Positions 1 to 7,013 of a stretch of 9,616 nt of DNA are shown piece after piece. Within the stretch, counting starts at the first letter, position 1; every line of letters starts with the position of its first letter. The stretch spans positions 1 to 9,616 of the forward strand of contig DASXNO010000159.1 of assembly GCA_036495025.1 (NCBI GenBank), in the 5' to 3' direction. Below the pieces are notes generated by a model that did not search any database, was not told where the DNA came from, and was given only the letters and a program-made list of their open reading frames with translations. Made by a program: the position numbers and the translations under genes. This DNA comes from JAOPZY01 sp036495025. Its GTDB lineage: Bacteria > Actinomycetota > CADDZG01 > JAHWKV01 > JAOPZY01.

Positions 1-126
1 GCCTCCATCGACGAGACGGCCGCGACCATCGACAGGTCGGCCCGAGCCCGCTGGAGCACGTGGGATCACCCTGAGTGGATTGACTTCGCCGCCCGAGTCT
101 TCTACGGGGCCAGCGCCGCAGGGTGA
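1..126 (+). CDS. 3' end of an unrecognised plus-strand gene (partial)
   Basis: An open frame enters from the left edge and ends at a TGA (124-126), giving the last 41 residues of a protein (ends FYGASAAG). Third codon positions are strongly G/C, as expected for real coding sequence here. The tail contains two Trp close together (RWSTWDHPEWIDF), but I recognise no family. The gene is convergent with the flagellar block and probably marks the end of the flagellar locus rather than a flagellar function. The 5' part lies outside the window, so function cannot be assigned. An unrelated chance ORF is possible but less likely. Confidence 0.5.
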   Translation, partial: ASIDETAATIDRSARARWSTWDHPEWIDFAARVFYGASAAG

Positions 127-142
127 GCCGATGCGAAGCAGT

Positions 143-181
143 TTCCGTCAAAAAGTGAGCTGGAGAGCCTTCTTGACGGAA
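143..181. terminator. Imperfect hairpin between convergent genes
   Basis: The arms 143-155 and 169-181 pair over 13 positions with one mismatch; the perfect outer 9 bp is TTCCGTCAA / TTGACGGAA. Inside the 13-nt loop, GCT (159-161) can pair with AGC (166-168). It sits between the stop of the left plus-strand gene (126) and the stop of csrA (225), where a shared bidirectional terminator would be expected. There is no T-tract on either side, so it may instead be a 3'-end-protecting or protein-binding palindrome. A second, weaker stem lies nearby at 187-194 with 202-212, with a 3-nt bulge. Confidence 0.45.
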
Positions 182-224
182 TCTACGTAGCAAATCACAT
201 CTTTGTAGCTACTGCGGGGCGGCA

Positions 225-479
225 CTAGGGCTCGGGCTCCCGGTCCGCGAGCGCCGGGTGGACCGGCCGGCGCAGCAGGGGGGACGCACGGTCGGAGCTC
301 GCGATCGCGGCGCTGTTCTCGCGGGCCACCTGCAGGTAGACCTCCTGGCGGTGCACGGTGATCGAGCGGGGGGCATCGATCCCGAGACGGATCTGGTCGC
401 CGCGGACCTCCAGGACCGTCACCAGGATGTCGTTGCCGATGACGACCGACTCCCCCTGCTTCCGGCTGAGCACCAGCAC
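225..479 (-). CDS. csrA: CsrA, carbon storage/flagellin translation regulator
   Basis: CsrA is a small homodimeric RNA-binding protein that binds GGA motifs, often over ribosome binding sites; in flagellated bacteria with FliW it represses flagellin translation. The 84-residue product has the full family pattern: start MLVLSRKQGE, the central LGIDAPRSITVHR segment, and Arg6, Arg44 and Glu46 at the RNA-contact positions. The start is GTG (477-479), placed immediately after the fliW TAG with no gap, so translation is probably coupled; I see no strong Shine-Dalgarno sequence of its own. The core ends near residue 55. The remaining roughly 25 to 30 residues are a polar, Pro/Arg-rich tail (ends ALADREPEP) longer than in typical 60-75 residue CsrA. 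It is the last gene of the minus-strand flagellar block. Confidence 0.95.
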   Translation of the reverse strand: MLVLSRKQGESVVIGNDILVTVLEVRGDQIRLGIDAPRSITVHRQEVYLQVARENSAAIASSDRASPLLRRPVHPALADREPEP

Positions 480-938
480 CTACGGCGGGGCCTTCGGGAG
501 CTTCACCGGCGCCCGCAGCGGGTAGCCCGAGCCCGCCAGGACGAACTGGCAGCCGCGACGGGTGTTCGGATTGACCACGAACGGTCCCATGAGGTTCACG
601 AACACGGTGTCCCGGTCGTCGGGCGTGAGGACCACCGAGCAGAACAGCGCAACGTCCTCGGGACCGGCGATGCCCAGGCTCGCCTGCTCCAGGTCCGACA
701 GCTCGGGGGCGTAGTCGGGGAAGAAGAGCCAGGGGACAGTGACGATCATGCTGATATCGGGCGTGTCGACGCTCTGGAGGACCTGGAATGCGGAGTCGGG
801 GGCAAGGTCGAGGATCACGAAGCGGTGGCAGTCGGGCAGCCCGGGGATGCCCTCCTCGAACAGGATCACCTTGTCTTCGGGGATCGCCTCGGTGCCGGTT
901 GCGGTCATCCCGGCCGTGGCTGCACGTTCAGCCCCCAC
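480..938 (-). CDS. fliW: FliW, flagellar assembly factor and CsrA antagonist
   Basis: FliW binds CsrA allosterically and also binds the C-terminal region of flagellin. When flagellin accumulates in the cytoplasm, FliW leaves CsrA, which then blocks flagellin translation. The 152-residue product shows the family signature: FEEGIPGLPDCHRFVIL early, FQVLQSVDTPDISMIVTVPW in the middle, FFPDY, then FVNLMGPFVVNPNTRRG and a final hydrophobic strand. The GTG start at 936-938 is supported by AGGGGGTGA at 945-953, six bases upstream. An in-frame ATG ten codons in (906-908) is possible and would remove a non-conserved N-terminal stretch. flgL ends 18 bases upstream and csrA follows without a gap, so the three are very likely on one message. 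Confidence 0.95.
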   Translation of the reverse strand: MGAERAATAGMTATGTEAIPEDKVILFEEGIPGLPDCHRFVILDLAPDSAFQVLQSVDTPDISMIVTVPWLFFPDYAPELSDLEQASLGIAGPEDVALFCSVVLTPDDRDTVFVNLMGPFVVNPNTRRGCQFVLAGSGYPLRAPVKLPKAPP

Positions 939-944
939 GATCGA

Positions 945-953
945 TCACCCCCT
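945..953 (-). promoter_or_regulatory. Ribosome binding site of fliW
   Basis: On the minus strand AGGGGGTGA lies six bases before the GTG at 938, inside the short flgL-fliW gap. It is the reason for choosing the GTG over the internal ATG at 908. Confidence 0.6.
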
Positions 954-956
954 CTC

Positions 957-1853
957 TCACCCGCGGGGGACGAAGTCGAGCAGGGACGGCCCGAGCACCT
1001 TGCTGAGGGCTCCGAGCGCCGCCTGGTAGGCCACCTGCTGGGTCTGGAGATTCATGGTCGCTTCGGTCAAGTCTACGTCCTGGACGGCCGAAAGCTGGCT
1101 TTTGATAGTTTCTGCCGTGCTGAGATTGAGCGTGAGTGCCTCGTTGATGCGGTTGCCGGTCGCTCCGACCTGGGCCAGGCCCTGGTTGACGCGGCCGAGC
1201 GCGGTGTCGACGCTGGCGACCGAGGCGGAGGCGCCGGCGGCGTTGCCCGCGTTGACCTGGGCCGCAAGGTTGTCGAGCATGGTGAACACGTCCTGGCCGG
1301 CGCCCGCCGAGAAACCGAAGACCTGATCGCCGGTGACGTTGACGGTGAGCTGGTTCTGGTCGCCCACGCGCCGCTGGATGGCGCCGCTGTCGCCGGTGTA
1401 GGTCCAGGCACCGGCCACCTGGGTCACCGCCGGTCCTCCCGCGAACCCTGAGAACAGCCCGCGGCCCTGCTGCTGGCTGTTGGCGATGCCGACGAGCTGG
1501 TCCCGGATGCTCGTGATCTCCGTGGCTATGGCGTTCGACGTCTGGGGGCTGAGACTCGAGCCCGCCTCGACGGCGAGGTCCCGCACCCGCTGGAGGATCG
1601 TGGCGGCCTGCTGCAGCTGGTTGTCGGTGCCGTTGACCCACGCCTGGCCGTCCTCGGCGTTCAGCCGCTCCTGGGCGTTCGTCTGGGTGGCCGCCTGGAG
1701 CAGCAGGATCGTGTTGGCAGCCCCCGGATCGTCGGACGGTACCGACACGCGGTGGCCGGTCGACAGCTGGTTCTCGGCCCGCATCAGGGCGGCGAGCTGG
1801 GCCTGAGCCTGGCTGAGTGCCCCCGAGAGCATCTCCTGGTTGGACACGCGCAC
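957..1853 (-). CDS. flgL: FlgL, hook-filament junction protein (HAP3)
   Basis: FlgL forms the second ring of the hook-filament junction, between FlgK and the flagellin filament, and is secreted through the flagellar type III system. The 298 residues match the usual FlgL length. The N-terminal flagellin-like helix begins MRVSNQEMLSGAL and runs through QLSTGHRVSVPSDDPGAAN, the conserved flagellin/FlgL block. The C-terminal helix runs through DVDLTEATMNLQTQQVAYQA and ends LLDFVPRG. The GTG start (1851-1853) follows GGAGGG, which overlaps the flgK TAG, so the 15-base gap contains the ribosome binding site. The codons for the C-terminal helix (about 1048-1140) use more A/T third bases (AAT, AAA, ACT, CTT, GTA, TTG) than the rest of the gene. 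Confidence 0.95.
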   Translation of the reverse strand: MRVSNQEMLSGALSQAQAQLAALMRAENQLSTGHRVSVPSDDPGAANTILLLQAATQTNAQERLNAEDGQAWVNGTDNQLQQAATILQRVRDLAVEAGSSLSPQTSNAIATEITSIRDQLVGIANSQQQGRGLFSGFAGGPAVTQVAGAWTYTGDSGAIQRRVGDQNQLTVNVTGDQVFGFSAGAGQDVFTMLDNLAAQVNAGNAAGASASVASVDTALGRVNQGLAQVGATGNRINEALTLNLSTAETIKSQLSAVQDVDLTEATMNLQTQQVAYQAALGALSKVLGPSLLDFVPRG

Positions 1854-1868
1854 GGCTGGTCGTCCCTC

Positions 1869-3230
1869 CTACCTGCCGACGATCCCGGTGTGGTTCACGA
1901 GGGTGTCGAGGTTCTGATCGACCGCGGTCATGACGCGCGCCGCAGCCTGGTAGGCCCGCTGGGCTTCCATCATGTTGGCCATCTCCTCGTCGATCGAGAC
2001 GCCCTGGCTCGCCTGGCGGGCCGACTGCATCGACTGCAGCAGGCTCGACTGGCTCTGCGCCGTCCCGACGACATTCGATGTTGTGGCCGCAAGGCCGGTG
2101 ACGAGGGACTGGAGAGCGCCGCCCAGGCTGAGGGTCCCCCCGGACGCGACGGAGGCGGTGCGCAGGTCGGCGAGGGCCTGGGCGTTCACTCCGTTGTAGG
2201 TGGGGAAGGGCGGCCCGGCGGCACTGGAGAGGGCGAGCTTCGACGGATCGGTGATCGCCGCCGACAGGGTGGCGGCCGCCGACGACGGGTTGTAGGTGAG
2301 CAACGGGCCGCCGGGCTGGCCGGCGGGCGTGAACCCGTTGGCGTGCGCAGCGTTCAGGGCGTTGGCGAGGTCGGTCGCAAAGCCGTCGAGCTGGGCCTGG
2401 TAGGCGGGGAGGTCGCTCGAAAGGAAGGTCTGGTAGCCCCCGATGGTCCCCCCGGCAACAGCCGTCGTGCCCGAGGGATCGGCGAGGGTCCCGCCGGCCT
2501 GCAGGGTGAGCGGCGTCGCCGAGGTCCCGTTGACCACCGACAGGCCGCCGATGACCACCCGTGCGGTCCCATCCGGGCTGAGAATGCTGGTGGCTCCGGC
2601 CTCGGTGGCCAGCTTGTCGAGCAACACGTCGCGCTGGTCGAGCAGGTCGTTGGGAGAGCCGGAGGTGGACGCCGCGATGGCGCCGTTCAGGGTGGCGAGC
2701 TGTCCGAGCTTGCTGTTGACATCCGTGACCGCGGCCGAGAGGGATTGCTGGACGTCGCCGCGGATCTGGCTCCAGCCGGCGGCAACCTGCCGGACCCGGG
2801 TCGCGAGGTTGTCCAGCGCGCCCAGCGCCGCGGTGCGGGCACCGGTGTCCGCCGGCGAGCTCGCAGCGTTCTCGAACGCGCTCCACACCGCGGCGAGCGG
2901 TCCGCTGATGCCCTGCGACGGCTCCCCCATCACCGTCTCGGTGCTCTGCAGGAGGTCGGCCCTCGCCTGCAGGCCGGCCTGGGTGTCGCTGGTGGAGCGG
3001 ACCCGGGCATCGAGGAAGGCGTCGCGGGCCCGGGTGATGCCCGACACGTCCACCCCCGTCCCCAGCCAGCCGGACGGGCTCTGGTAGGGCAGGGCTTCGG
3101 TCAGGTCCACGAGCTGGCGGGTGTAGCCGGGGGTGTTCACGTTCGCCATGTTCTGGCCGATCGTGTTCATCTGTGCCTGCGCAGCCCGGAGACCCGAGAG
3201 GGCGGTCTGCAGCGACACGAAGTCGGGCAC
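1869..3230 (-). CDS. flgK: FlgK, hook-associated protein 1
   Basis: FlgK is the first junction protein on the hook tip, exported with help from FlgN. The chosen GTG start (3228-3230) shares its G with the TAG stop of the upstream flgN (TAGTG), giving 453 residues; the frame stays open further upstream but there overlaps flgN and has no FlgK similarity. The N-terminus has the rod/hook/HAP pattern: LQTALSGLRAAQAQMNTIGQ followed by NMANVNTPGYTRQ. The C-terminus (residues 411-453) is the matching helix, GVSIDEEMANMMEAQRAYQA through LVNHTGIVGR. The variable middle is Ala/Gly/Ser/Thr-rich, as usual for exposed domains, and shorter than in enteric FlgK of about 547 residues. Only a weak ribosome binding site is visible, so coupling to flgN translation is likely. 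Confidence 0.95.
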   Translation of the reverse strand: MPDFVSLQTALSGLRAAQAQMNTIGQNMANVNTPGYTRQLVDLTEALPYQSPSGWLGTGVDVSGITRARDAFLDARVRSTSDTQAGLQARADLLQSTETVMGEPSQGISGPLAAVWSAFENAASSPADTGARTAALGALDNLATRVRQVAAGWSQIRGDVQQSLSAAVTDVNSKLGQLATLNGAIAASTSGSPNDLLDQRDVLLDKLATEAGATSILSPDGTARVVIGGLSVVNGTSATPLTLQAGGTLADPSGTTAVAGGTIGGYQTFLSSDLPAYQAQLDGFATDLANALNAAHANGFTPAGQPGGPLLTYNPSSAAATLSAAITDPSKLALSSAAGPPFPTYNGVNAQALADLRTASVASGGTLSLGGALQSLVTGLAATTSNVVGTAQSQSSLLQSMQSARQASQGVSIDEEMANMMEAQRAYQAAARVMTAVDQNLDTLVNHTGIVGR

Positions 3231-3739
3231 TAGAGGATCTTCGAGATGTGGCTCACGACGGGGCCCGTCTCCCTGAGGCCGGTGGCGCCGTAGGTGGCGC
3301 CGGTCTCCGACCGGACGAGGTCGTCCAGGGCCGCCTGGATCACCCGGAGCGACGTGGTGGCCAGCTTGCGGTTCTCGACCGCGGTCTCCTCGATCTCGGC
3401 GACGAGCTGGCGAAAGGACTGCTGATGCTCTTCGAACATCATCCGGGCCGGCTCCGGGGCGTGCAGGGCGAGATAGTCGAGGGTGAGCGTCGAGGTGGGA
3501 ACGTCCCAGTCTTCGGCAACCTCGGCCAGGGCGATGCTCCGGTCGAGCTCCGCCACGCGGACCTTGTCGACCGCATGCTCGACACCGGCGAGGGCGGGGG
3601 CGACGTACCGCCGGATGTCGCCCGCCATGATCAGCTTGGCGCAGGTGAGTTTGTAGGCGAGCAGCTCGAGCGTGTGGCGTTCGGCCCACAGCTTGCCCAT
3701 CAGCGTGCGCACGGCATCGGTGTATGGGTGGTCGTTCAT
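3230..3739 (-). CDS. flgN: FlgN-like flagellar export chaperone
   Basis: FlgN keeps FlgK and FlgL export-competent in the cytoplasm and delivers them to the export gate. The 169-residue product is predicted mostly helical, with long heptad-like stretches (AVRTLMGKLWAERHTLELLA near the start; FEEHQQSFRQLVAEIEETAV past the middle). It ends with a family-like tail, ENRKLATTSLRVIQAALDDL followed by TYGATGLRE. Sequence identity in this family is low, so the call rests on helix pattern, the TYxxxG tail and position directly before flgK, with TAG/GTG overlap. The ATG start at 3737-3739 is preceded by GGGGAG. A sigma-28-like element lies just upstream, at 3747-3773. Confidence 0.8.
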   Translation of the reverse strand: MNDHPYTDAVRTLMGKLWAERHTLELLAYKLTCAKLIMAGDIRRYVAPALAGVEHAVDKVRVAELDRSIALAEVAEDWDVPTSTLTLDYLALHAPEPARMMFEEHQQSFRQLVAEIEETAVENRKLATTSLRVIQAALDDLVRSETGATYGATGLRETGPVVSHISKIL

Positions 3740-3746
3740 TGGCTCC

Positions 3747-3773
3747 CCGTCGGCCTGTCCGGCTGTGATTTAA
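3747..3773 (-). promoter_or_regulatory. Sigma-28/WhiG-like promoter candidate before flgN
   Basis: Read on the minus strand: CTTAAATC, then GCCGACGG, with TTAA (3770-3773) separated from GCCGACGG (3747-3754) by 15 bases. The known sigma-28/WhiG consensus is TAAA, 15-16 bases, GCCGATAA; here TAAA and GCCGA match, the last three bases do not, and TAAA to GCCGA is 14 bases. The same arrangement occurs before fliF. The -10-like box ends only seven bases before the flgN ATG, so a transcript from it would be nearly leaderless. This is a candidate, not a proven promoter. Confidence 0.4.
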
Positions 3774-3782
3774 GCGTCTAGT

Positions 3783-4439
3783 TCACGGAATCTTCCTGAC
3801 CGGTTCGTCTGGCCCAGCCCCGGGAGCCGCCGGGGTGGGAGTGGCCCGTTCCCCCAGCCGGAGCGCCTCGCCGACCGACGACCACAGCGCGTCACGCGTG
3901 AGCTCCGCAACGGCCCACGGGCCGCGCACGCGGGCCTCGCCGGGCTCGAGCGTCGCATCCTCGATCACGGAGACGCCCGGACGCCCTGCGAGCCCGTCCA
4001 CCAGGAGCTCGACGTCACGGGAGCTCACGGCGACGACCAGCGGGGCGTCGTCGAGCGCCTCGAGGGCGGCCGCCACGTCGATGAGGAGGCGGTCCCCTGC
4101 GGCCGTGGGCTCGCCGCCGGTGACGGCCCGGGCGATCGCCGACGCCAGCTCCAGCAGCTCGGCGTGCTCCTCGGCCCTCAGGCGACGGAGCTGCTCGATC
4201 CCCACCTCGATGGCATCGGCCACGGGGCCGGCGAGTGCGGCCGCCCGCCGGGCGGCGGCGGCGGCGCCCTCCTCGATCCCCGCCCGGCGTCCCCGGTCGT
4301 GGGCCTCGGCGGCCGCGGCGGCGACGAGCGCCTGCACATCGGCGGGGAGGCCATGCTCGGCGCCGAACGCCACGAGGCGCGGGGCGGCACGCAGCGCCGG
4401 CTCCCGCAGGACCCTACTCAACGAGGCCCCCTCCGGCAT
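3783..4439 (-). CDS. fliH: FliH, negative regulator of the flagellar export ATPase
   Basis: FliH forms a dimeric stalk that holds and restrains the FliI ATPase at the export gate. The 218-residue product has the usual layout: a short variable N-terminus, an Ala/Gly/Glu/Arg-rich helix with Gly spacing (AHDRGRRAGIEEG, residues about 46-58), a long charged helix (EQLRRLRAEEHAELLELASA) and a C-terminal alpha/beta domain (PLVVAVSSRDVELLV, then ATLEPGEARVRGPWAVAEL). Position right after fliG supports the call. The ATG at 4437-4439 overlaps fliG by 26 bases but has no visible ribosome binding site. A TTG at 4419-4421, eight bases after GGAGG, is an alternative giving 212 residues. No fliI follows; flgN does, after 43 bases. 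Confidence 0.85.
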   Translation of the reverse strand: MPEGASLSRVLREPALRAAPRLVAFGAEHGLPADVQALVAAAAAEAHDRGRRAGIEEGAAAAARRAAALAGPVADAIEVGIEQLRRLRAEEHAELLELASAIARAVTGGEPTAAGDRLLIDVAAALEALDDAPLVVAVSSRDVELLVDGLAGRPGVSVIEDATLEPGEARVRGPWAVAELTRDALWSSVGEALRLGERATPTPAAPGAGPDEPVRKIP

Positions 4440-5424
4440 CGCTGCGAACCACGATCTTGCCGGACTCCTCGAGGTCGCGGATCTGGGCGATGATGCGGGC
4501 GCGGGCGGCTTCGACGTCGGTGAGGCGCACGGCACCGAGCACCTCGCTCTCCTCCTGGAGCGACTCGCGGGCGCGGTCGGAGATGTTGCGGGTCACCGCC
4601 GCTCGCACCTCGTCGCCCACGCCCTTGATCGCCAGCGCCAGGTCCTTGGGTTCGACCGTCCGCATCACCTCCTGCAGGTCCCGGTCGCGCAGCGTCGTGA
4701 TGTCGTCGAACACGAACATCAGGGAGCGGACCTCCGCGGCGAGCTCCGGGTGCAGCTCGGACAAGCCGCGCAGCACCTCGCCCTCGTTGTCCTTGCCCAT
4801 CTTGTTCAGGATCCCGGCGAGCTCCTTCGCCCCGCCCCGGTGCTCCTGGCGCCCCGGTGAGGACGTGCCGAGGCGCTGGTGGATCACCTGCTCGGTGCGG
4901 CGGATCACCTCCGGGGCGACCCACTCCATGGTGGCGACGCGCAGCGCGGCGTCGGCACGCGTCTGCGGGTCGAGGCCCTCGAGGACCCGGGCGGCATAGC
5001 CGGCCGGGAGATGGGCGAGCACGAGCGCCAGCGTCTGCGGGTGCTCCTCGGCGATGACCTGGACCAGCTCGGCCGGGTCGACGTCCGCAAGGAAGCGGAA
5101 GGGGGCGTCGACGGCCCCGTGGGCGATCCGGGCGGCGACCTCGCCGCCGGGGCCCTGCCAGCGTGCCAGGAGCTCGCGGGCATAGTCGAGCCCGCCCTCC
5201 AGCACGCTGTTGCGGGAGCTGGCCTGGGACTGCAGCTCGTTCACGACCTGCTGGAGCGCCCCCATGGGGATCTCCCGCAGGGCGGCGATCTCCTTGGCCA
5301 GGGCCTCCACCTCGGCCTCGCTCAGGAAGGCGAGCAGGTCGGCCGCCTGCTGGGGGCCGACCGCCATCATGAGCGCGGCGGCCTTCTGCGGCCTCGTGAG
5401 CTCTGCGGCGTACTGCCCGCTCAC
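4414..5424 (-). CDS. fliG: FliG, flagellar motor switch/rotor protein
   Basis: FliG links the MS ring to the C ring and carries the charged helix that meets the stator. The 336 residues equal the family length and show all three domains: the N-domain (LTRPQKAAALMMAVG, residues 9-23) that binds FliF, the middle domain with the EHPQ motif at 127-130, the armadillo segment GGAKELAGILNKM (198-210), and the C-domain beginning near MFVFDDI (236-242) and ending SGKIVV (321-326). The GTG start (5422-5424) overlaps the fliF TGA by four bases (GTGA), a coupled arrangement that suits the 1:1 assembly of the two rings. It ends inside the start of fliH. Confidence 0.97.
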   Translation of the reverse strand: MSGQYAAELTRPQKAAALMMAVGPQQAADLLAFLSEAEVEALAKEIAALREIPMGALQQVVNELQSQASSRNSVLEGGLDYARELLARWQGPGGEVAARIAHGAVDAPFRFLADVDPAELVQVIAEEHPQTLALVLAHLPAGYAARVLEGLDPQTRADAALRVATMEWVAPEVIRRTEQVIHQRLGTSSPGRQEHRGGAKELAGILNKMGKDNEGEVLRGLSELHPELAAEVRSLMFVFDDITTLRDRDLQEVMRTVEPKDLALAIKGVGDEVRAAVTRNISDRARESLQEESEVLGAVRLTDVEAARARIIAQIRDLEESGKIVVRSDAGGGLVE

Positions 5425-6959
5425 TGGCCGGTCTTGCGGTCGGCCAGCCAGCTCCGCAGGAGGATCGCAATCTCCTCAGGCTGGCGGACGACCATGTCCA
5501 TGACGTCCTGGCGGGCGGAGGCGAGCACGGGGAGCCCGCCGCTGGCCGACCCGAGCGCGCCGCGGGACTCCCCGAGCCCCGAGGCGCCGGGCTCGAGGGC
5601 GCGGCGCGTCACCGCGGTGATCCCCATCGGTTCCAGGCCAGCCTTGCGCCGCCCCTTCGCCATCAGCAGCAGGAACACGGCGACGATGACGAGGACCGCC
5701 GCCCCGGCGGCCTGGGGGATCATCGACGTCGCCCCCGGCGCGCCCGATGCCGCCTTCGGGGTCGCAGCGGCGACCGGATACGGCACGGCGGAGATGCTGA
5801 TCGTGTCGCCCCGCGTCGGGTCCAGCCCCAGGGCGGCCGAGACGAGCTGGGTGAGCTGGGGCACGTTCGGGGCCGGGGCGTGGGTCTTGGTGCCGTCGTC
5901 GACGACGATCCCGACGGACAGCTTCTGCACCTGGCCCGGCGCCACCGTCGTGGCGGTCACCTGGTGGCCCGTCCCGAAGGTCGTGGAGGAGTCGAACTTG
6001 CTGTAGGCGGTTGCCGTGCTGGTGGTCGACGAGAGGGCTCCCCCCGCAACGCCGATGATGCCCGCGGCCCCGGCGGGGTTGCCGGTCAGCGTCTCGGTCG
6101 TCGTCGCCTGGTTGAGCGGCGTCGACGCCTTGGGGTCGTAGGTCTCGACCTGAGAGGTGCGCTGGTCGAAGTTCAGGGCGGCGTGCACGACGACGGCCCC
6201 CGGTTTGCCGGTTGCCGTGCTGACGAGGCGCTGGACGTCGGAGGTCAGGCTGGCCTCGAGATCCTGGCGCTGGCGGGTCTGGGCGTCGCCGGTCGCTCCC
6301 GCCCCCGCAGCACCCGGGGCCGAGAGCACGTTGCCGGACGTGTCCGCAACGGTCACGTTCTTGGGGTCGAGACCCTGCACGGCCGAGGACACGACGAAGA
6401 CGACGGTGTCGACCTCTGACGCCGGCAGGGAGGCCGAGGTGTCGAGCAGCACGGCGGCCGTCACCGGCTTCTGGTCCGCGGCGAAGAGGGCGTCCTGGGG
6501 GATCGCGAGGCGGACCGAGGCGGTCCGGACGCCGGCCAGGGCGTTCAGCGTCTTGTCGAGCTCACCCTCCAGGGCACGCTGGTAGTTCACCTGCTGCGTG
6601 AAGGTGGACGCCGTCAGGCTCTGGTTGTCGAACAGCTCGTAGCCGGGCGGGACGGTCGGGCCCCCGACCTTGGCGGCGGCGAGCTTGGCCCGGTCCGTGT
6701 AGACCTCCGAGATCGGGACCATGACCTGATTGCCGTTCAGCTTGTACGTCGCCTTGTTCGTGTTGAGCTGGTCGATGACCTTCGAAAGGCTTGCGTCGTC
6801 GAGGTTGCTGTACAGCACGGCGTAGGAGGGCGTCGTCAGCCAGCGGCTGAAAAGAAGGCCGGCGCCGGCGAGGATGGCGAGCGCGACGACGATGACGACG
6901 CGCTGCGAGGCCGACACGGCGGCAAGCATCGGGCGGAGGCGGTTTCTGAGCTGCTGCAC
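5421..6959 (-). CDS. fliF: FliF, flagellar MS-ring protein
   Basis: FliF forms the membrane ring on which the motor and export gate are built. The 512-residue product has a first membrane helix at about residues 21-41 (VVIVVALAILAGAGLLFSRW), then the YscJ/FliF ring-building domains (starting YAVLYSNLDDASLSKVID, with RLAIPQDALFA and SSAVQGLDPKNVTVAD further on), an extracytoplasmic Gly/Ala/Thr-rich variable part, a second membrane helix at about 418-433 (AGAAVLVIVAVFLLLM), and a cytoplasmic tail with the FliG-binding helix VVRQPEEIAILLRSWLADRK close to the end. The GTG start (6957-6959) follows GAGGGAG. The upstream gap of 133 bases carries a promoter-like element and hairpins, suggesting that a transcription unit starts here. 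No fliE, flgB or flgC precedes it. Confidence 0.97.
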   Translation of the reverse strand: MQQLRNRLRPMLAAVSASQRVVIVVALAILAGAGLLFSRWLTTPSYAVLYSNLDDASLSKVIDQLNTNKATYKLNGNQVMVPISEVYTDRAKLAAAKVGGPTVPPGYELFDNQSLTASTFTQQVNYQRALEGELDKTLNALAGVRTASVRLAIPQDALFAADQKPVTAAVLLDTSASLPASEVDTVVFVVSSAVQGLDPKNVTVADTSGNVLSAPGAAGAGATGDAQTRQRQDLEASLTSDVQRLVSTATGKPGAVVVHAALNFDQRTSQVETYDPKASTPLNQATTTETLTGNPAGAAGIIGVAGGALSSTTSTATAYSKFDSSTTFGTGHQVTATTVAPGQVQKLSVGIVVDDGTKTHAPAPNVPQLTQLVSAALGLDPTRGDTISISAVPYPVAAATPKAASGAPGATSMIPQAAGAAVLVIVAVFLLLMAKGRRKAGLEPMGITAVTRRALEPGASGLGESRGALGSASGGLPVLASARQDVMDMVVRQPEEIAILLRSWLADRKTGQ

Positions 6960-6996
6960 GGGCTCCCTCGGATCTCGAACATTCGGATCACGCAGG

Positions 6997-7013
6997 CGAG
7001 CCTTCCTGGCTCG
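6997..7013 (-). promoter_or_regulatory. Leader hairpin with AGGAA loop before fliF
   Basis: On the minus strand CGAGCC-AGGAA-GGCTCG forms a perfect 6-bp stem with GGA in a five-base loop, 37 bases before the fliF start. This is the preferred presentation of a CsrA binding motif. A further GGA lies within the fliF Shine-Dalgarno sequence (GAGGGAG), and another (GGGACAG) lies just upstream. The 3' arm GGCTC could alternatively pair with GAGCC at the Shine-Dalgarno sequence. CsrA control of fliF is inferred from these shapes and from csrA being in the same locus. Confidence 0.35.

Noticed and set aside
258..1451. Long plus-strand open frame (397 codons) antisense to csrA, fliW and flgL
   Set aside because: The translation is Arg/Gly/Asp/Val-rich with no domain, and it mirrors three well-supported minus-strand genes; long antisense frames are expected in such GC-rich DNA.
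928..2886. Minus-strand open frame of 652 codons across flgL and flgK
   Set aside because: It is out of frame with both genes, composed of Arg/Pro/Gly/His repeats without any family pattern, and spans their junction; a composition artefact.
3231..3689. N-terminal extension of flgK
   Set aside because: It lies out of frame over flgN and has no FlgK similarity; the GTG at 3230 gives the expected FlgK N-terminus.
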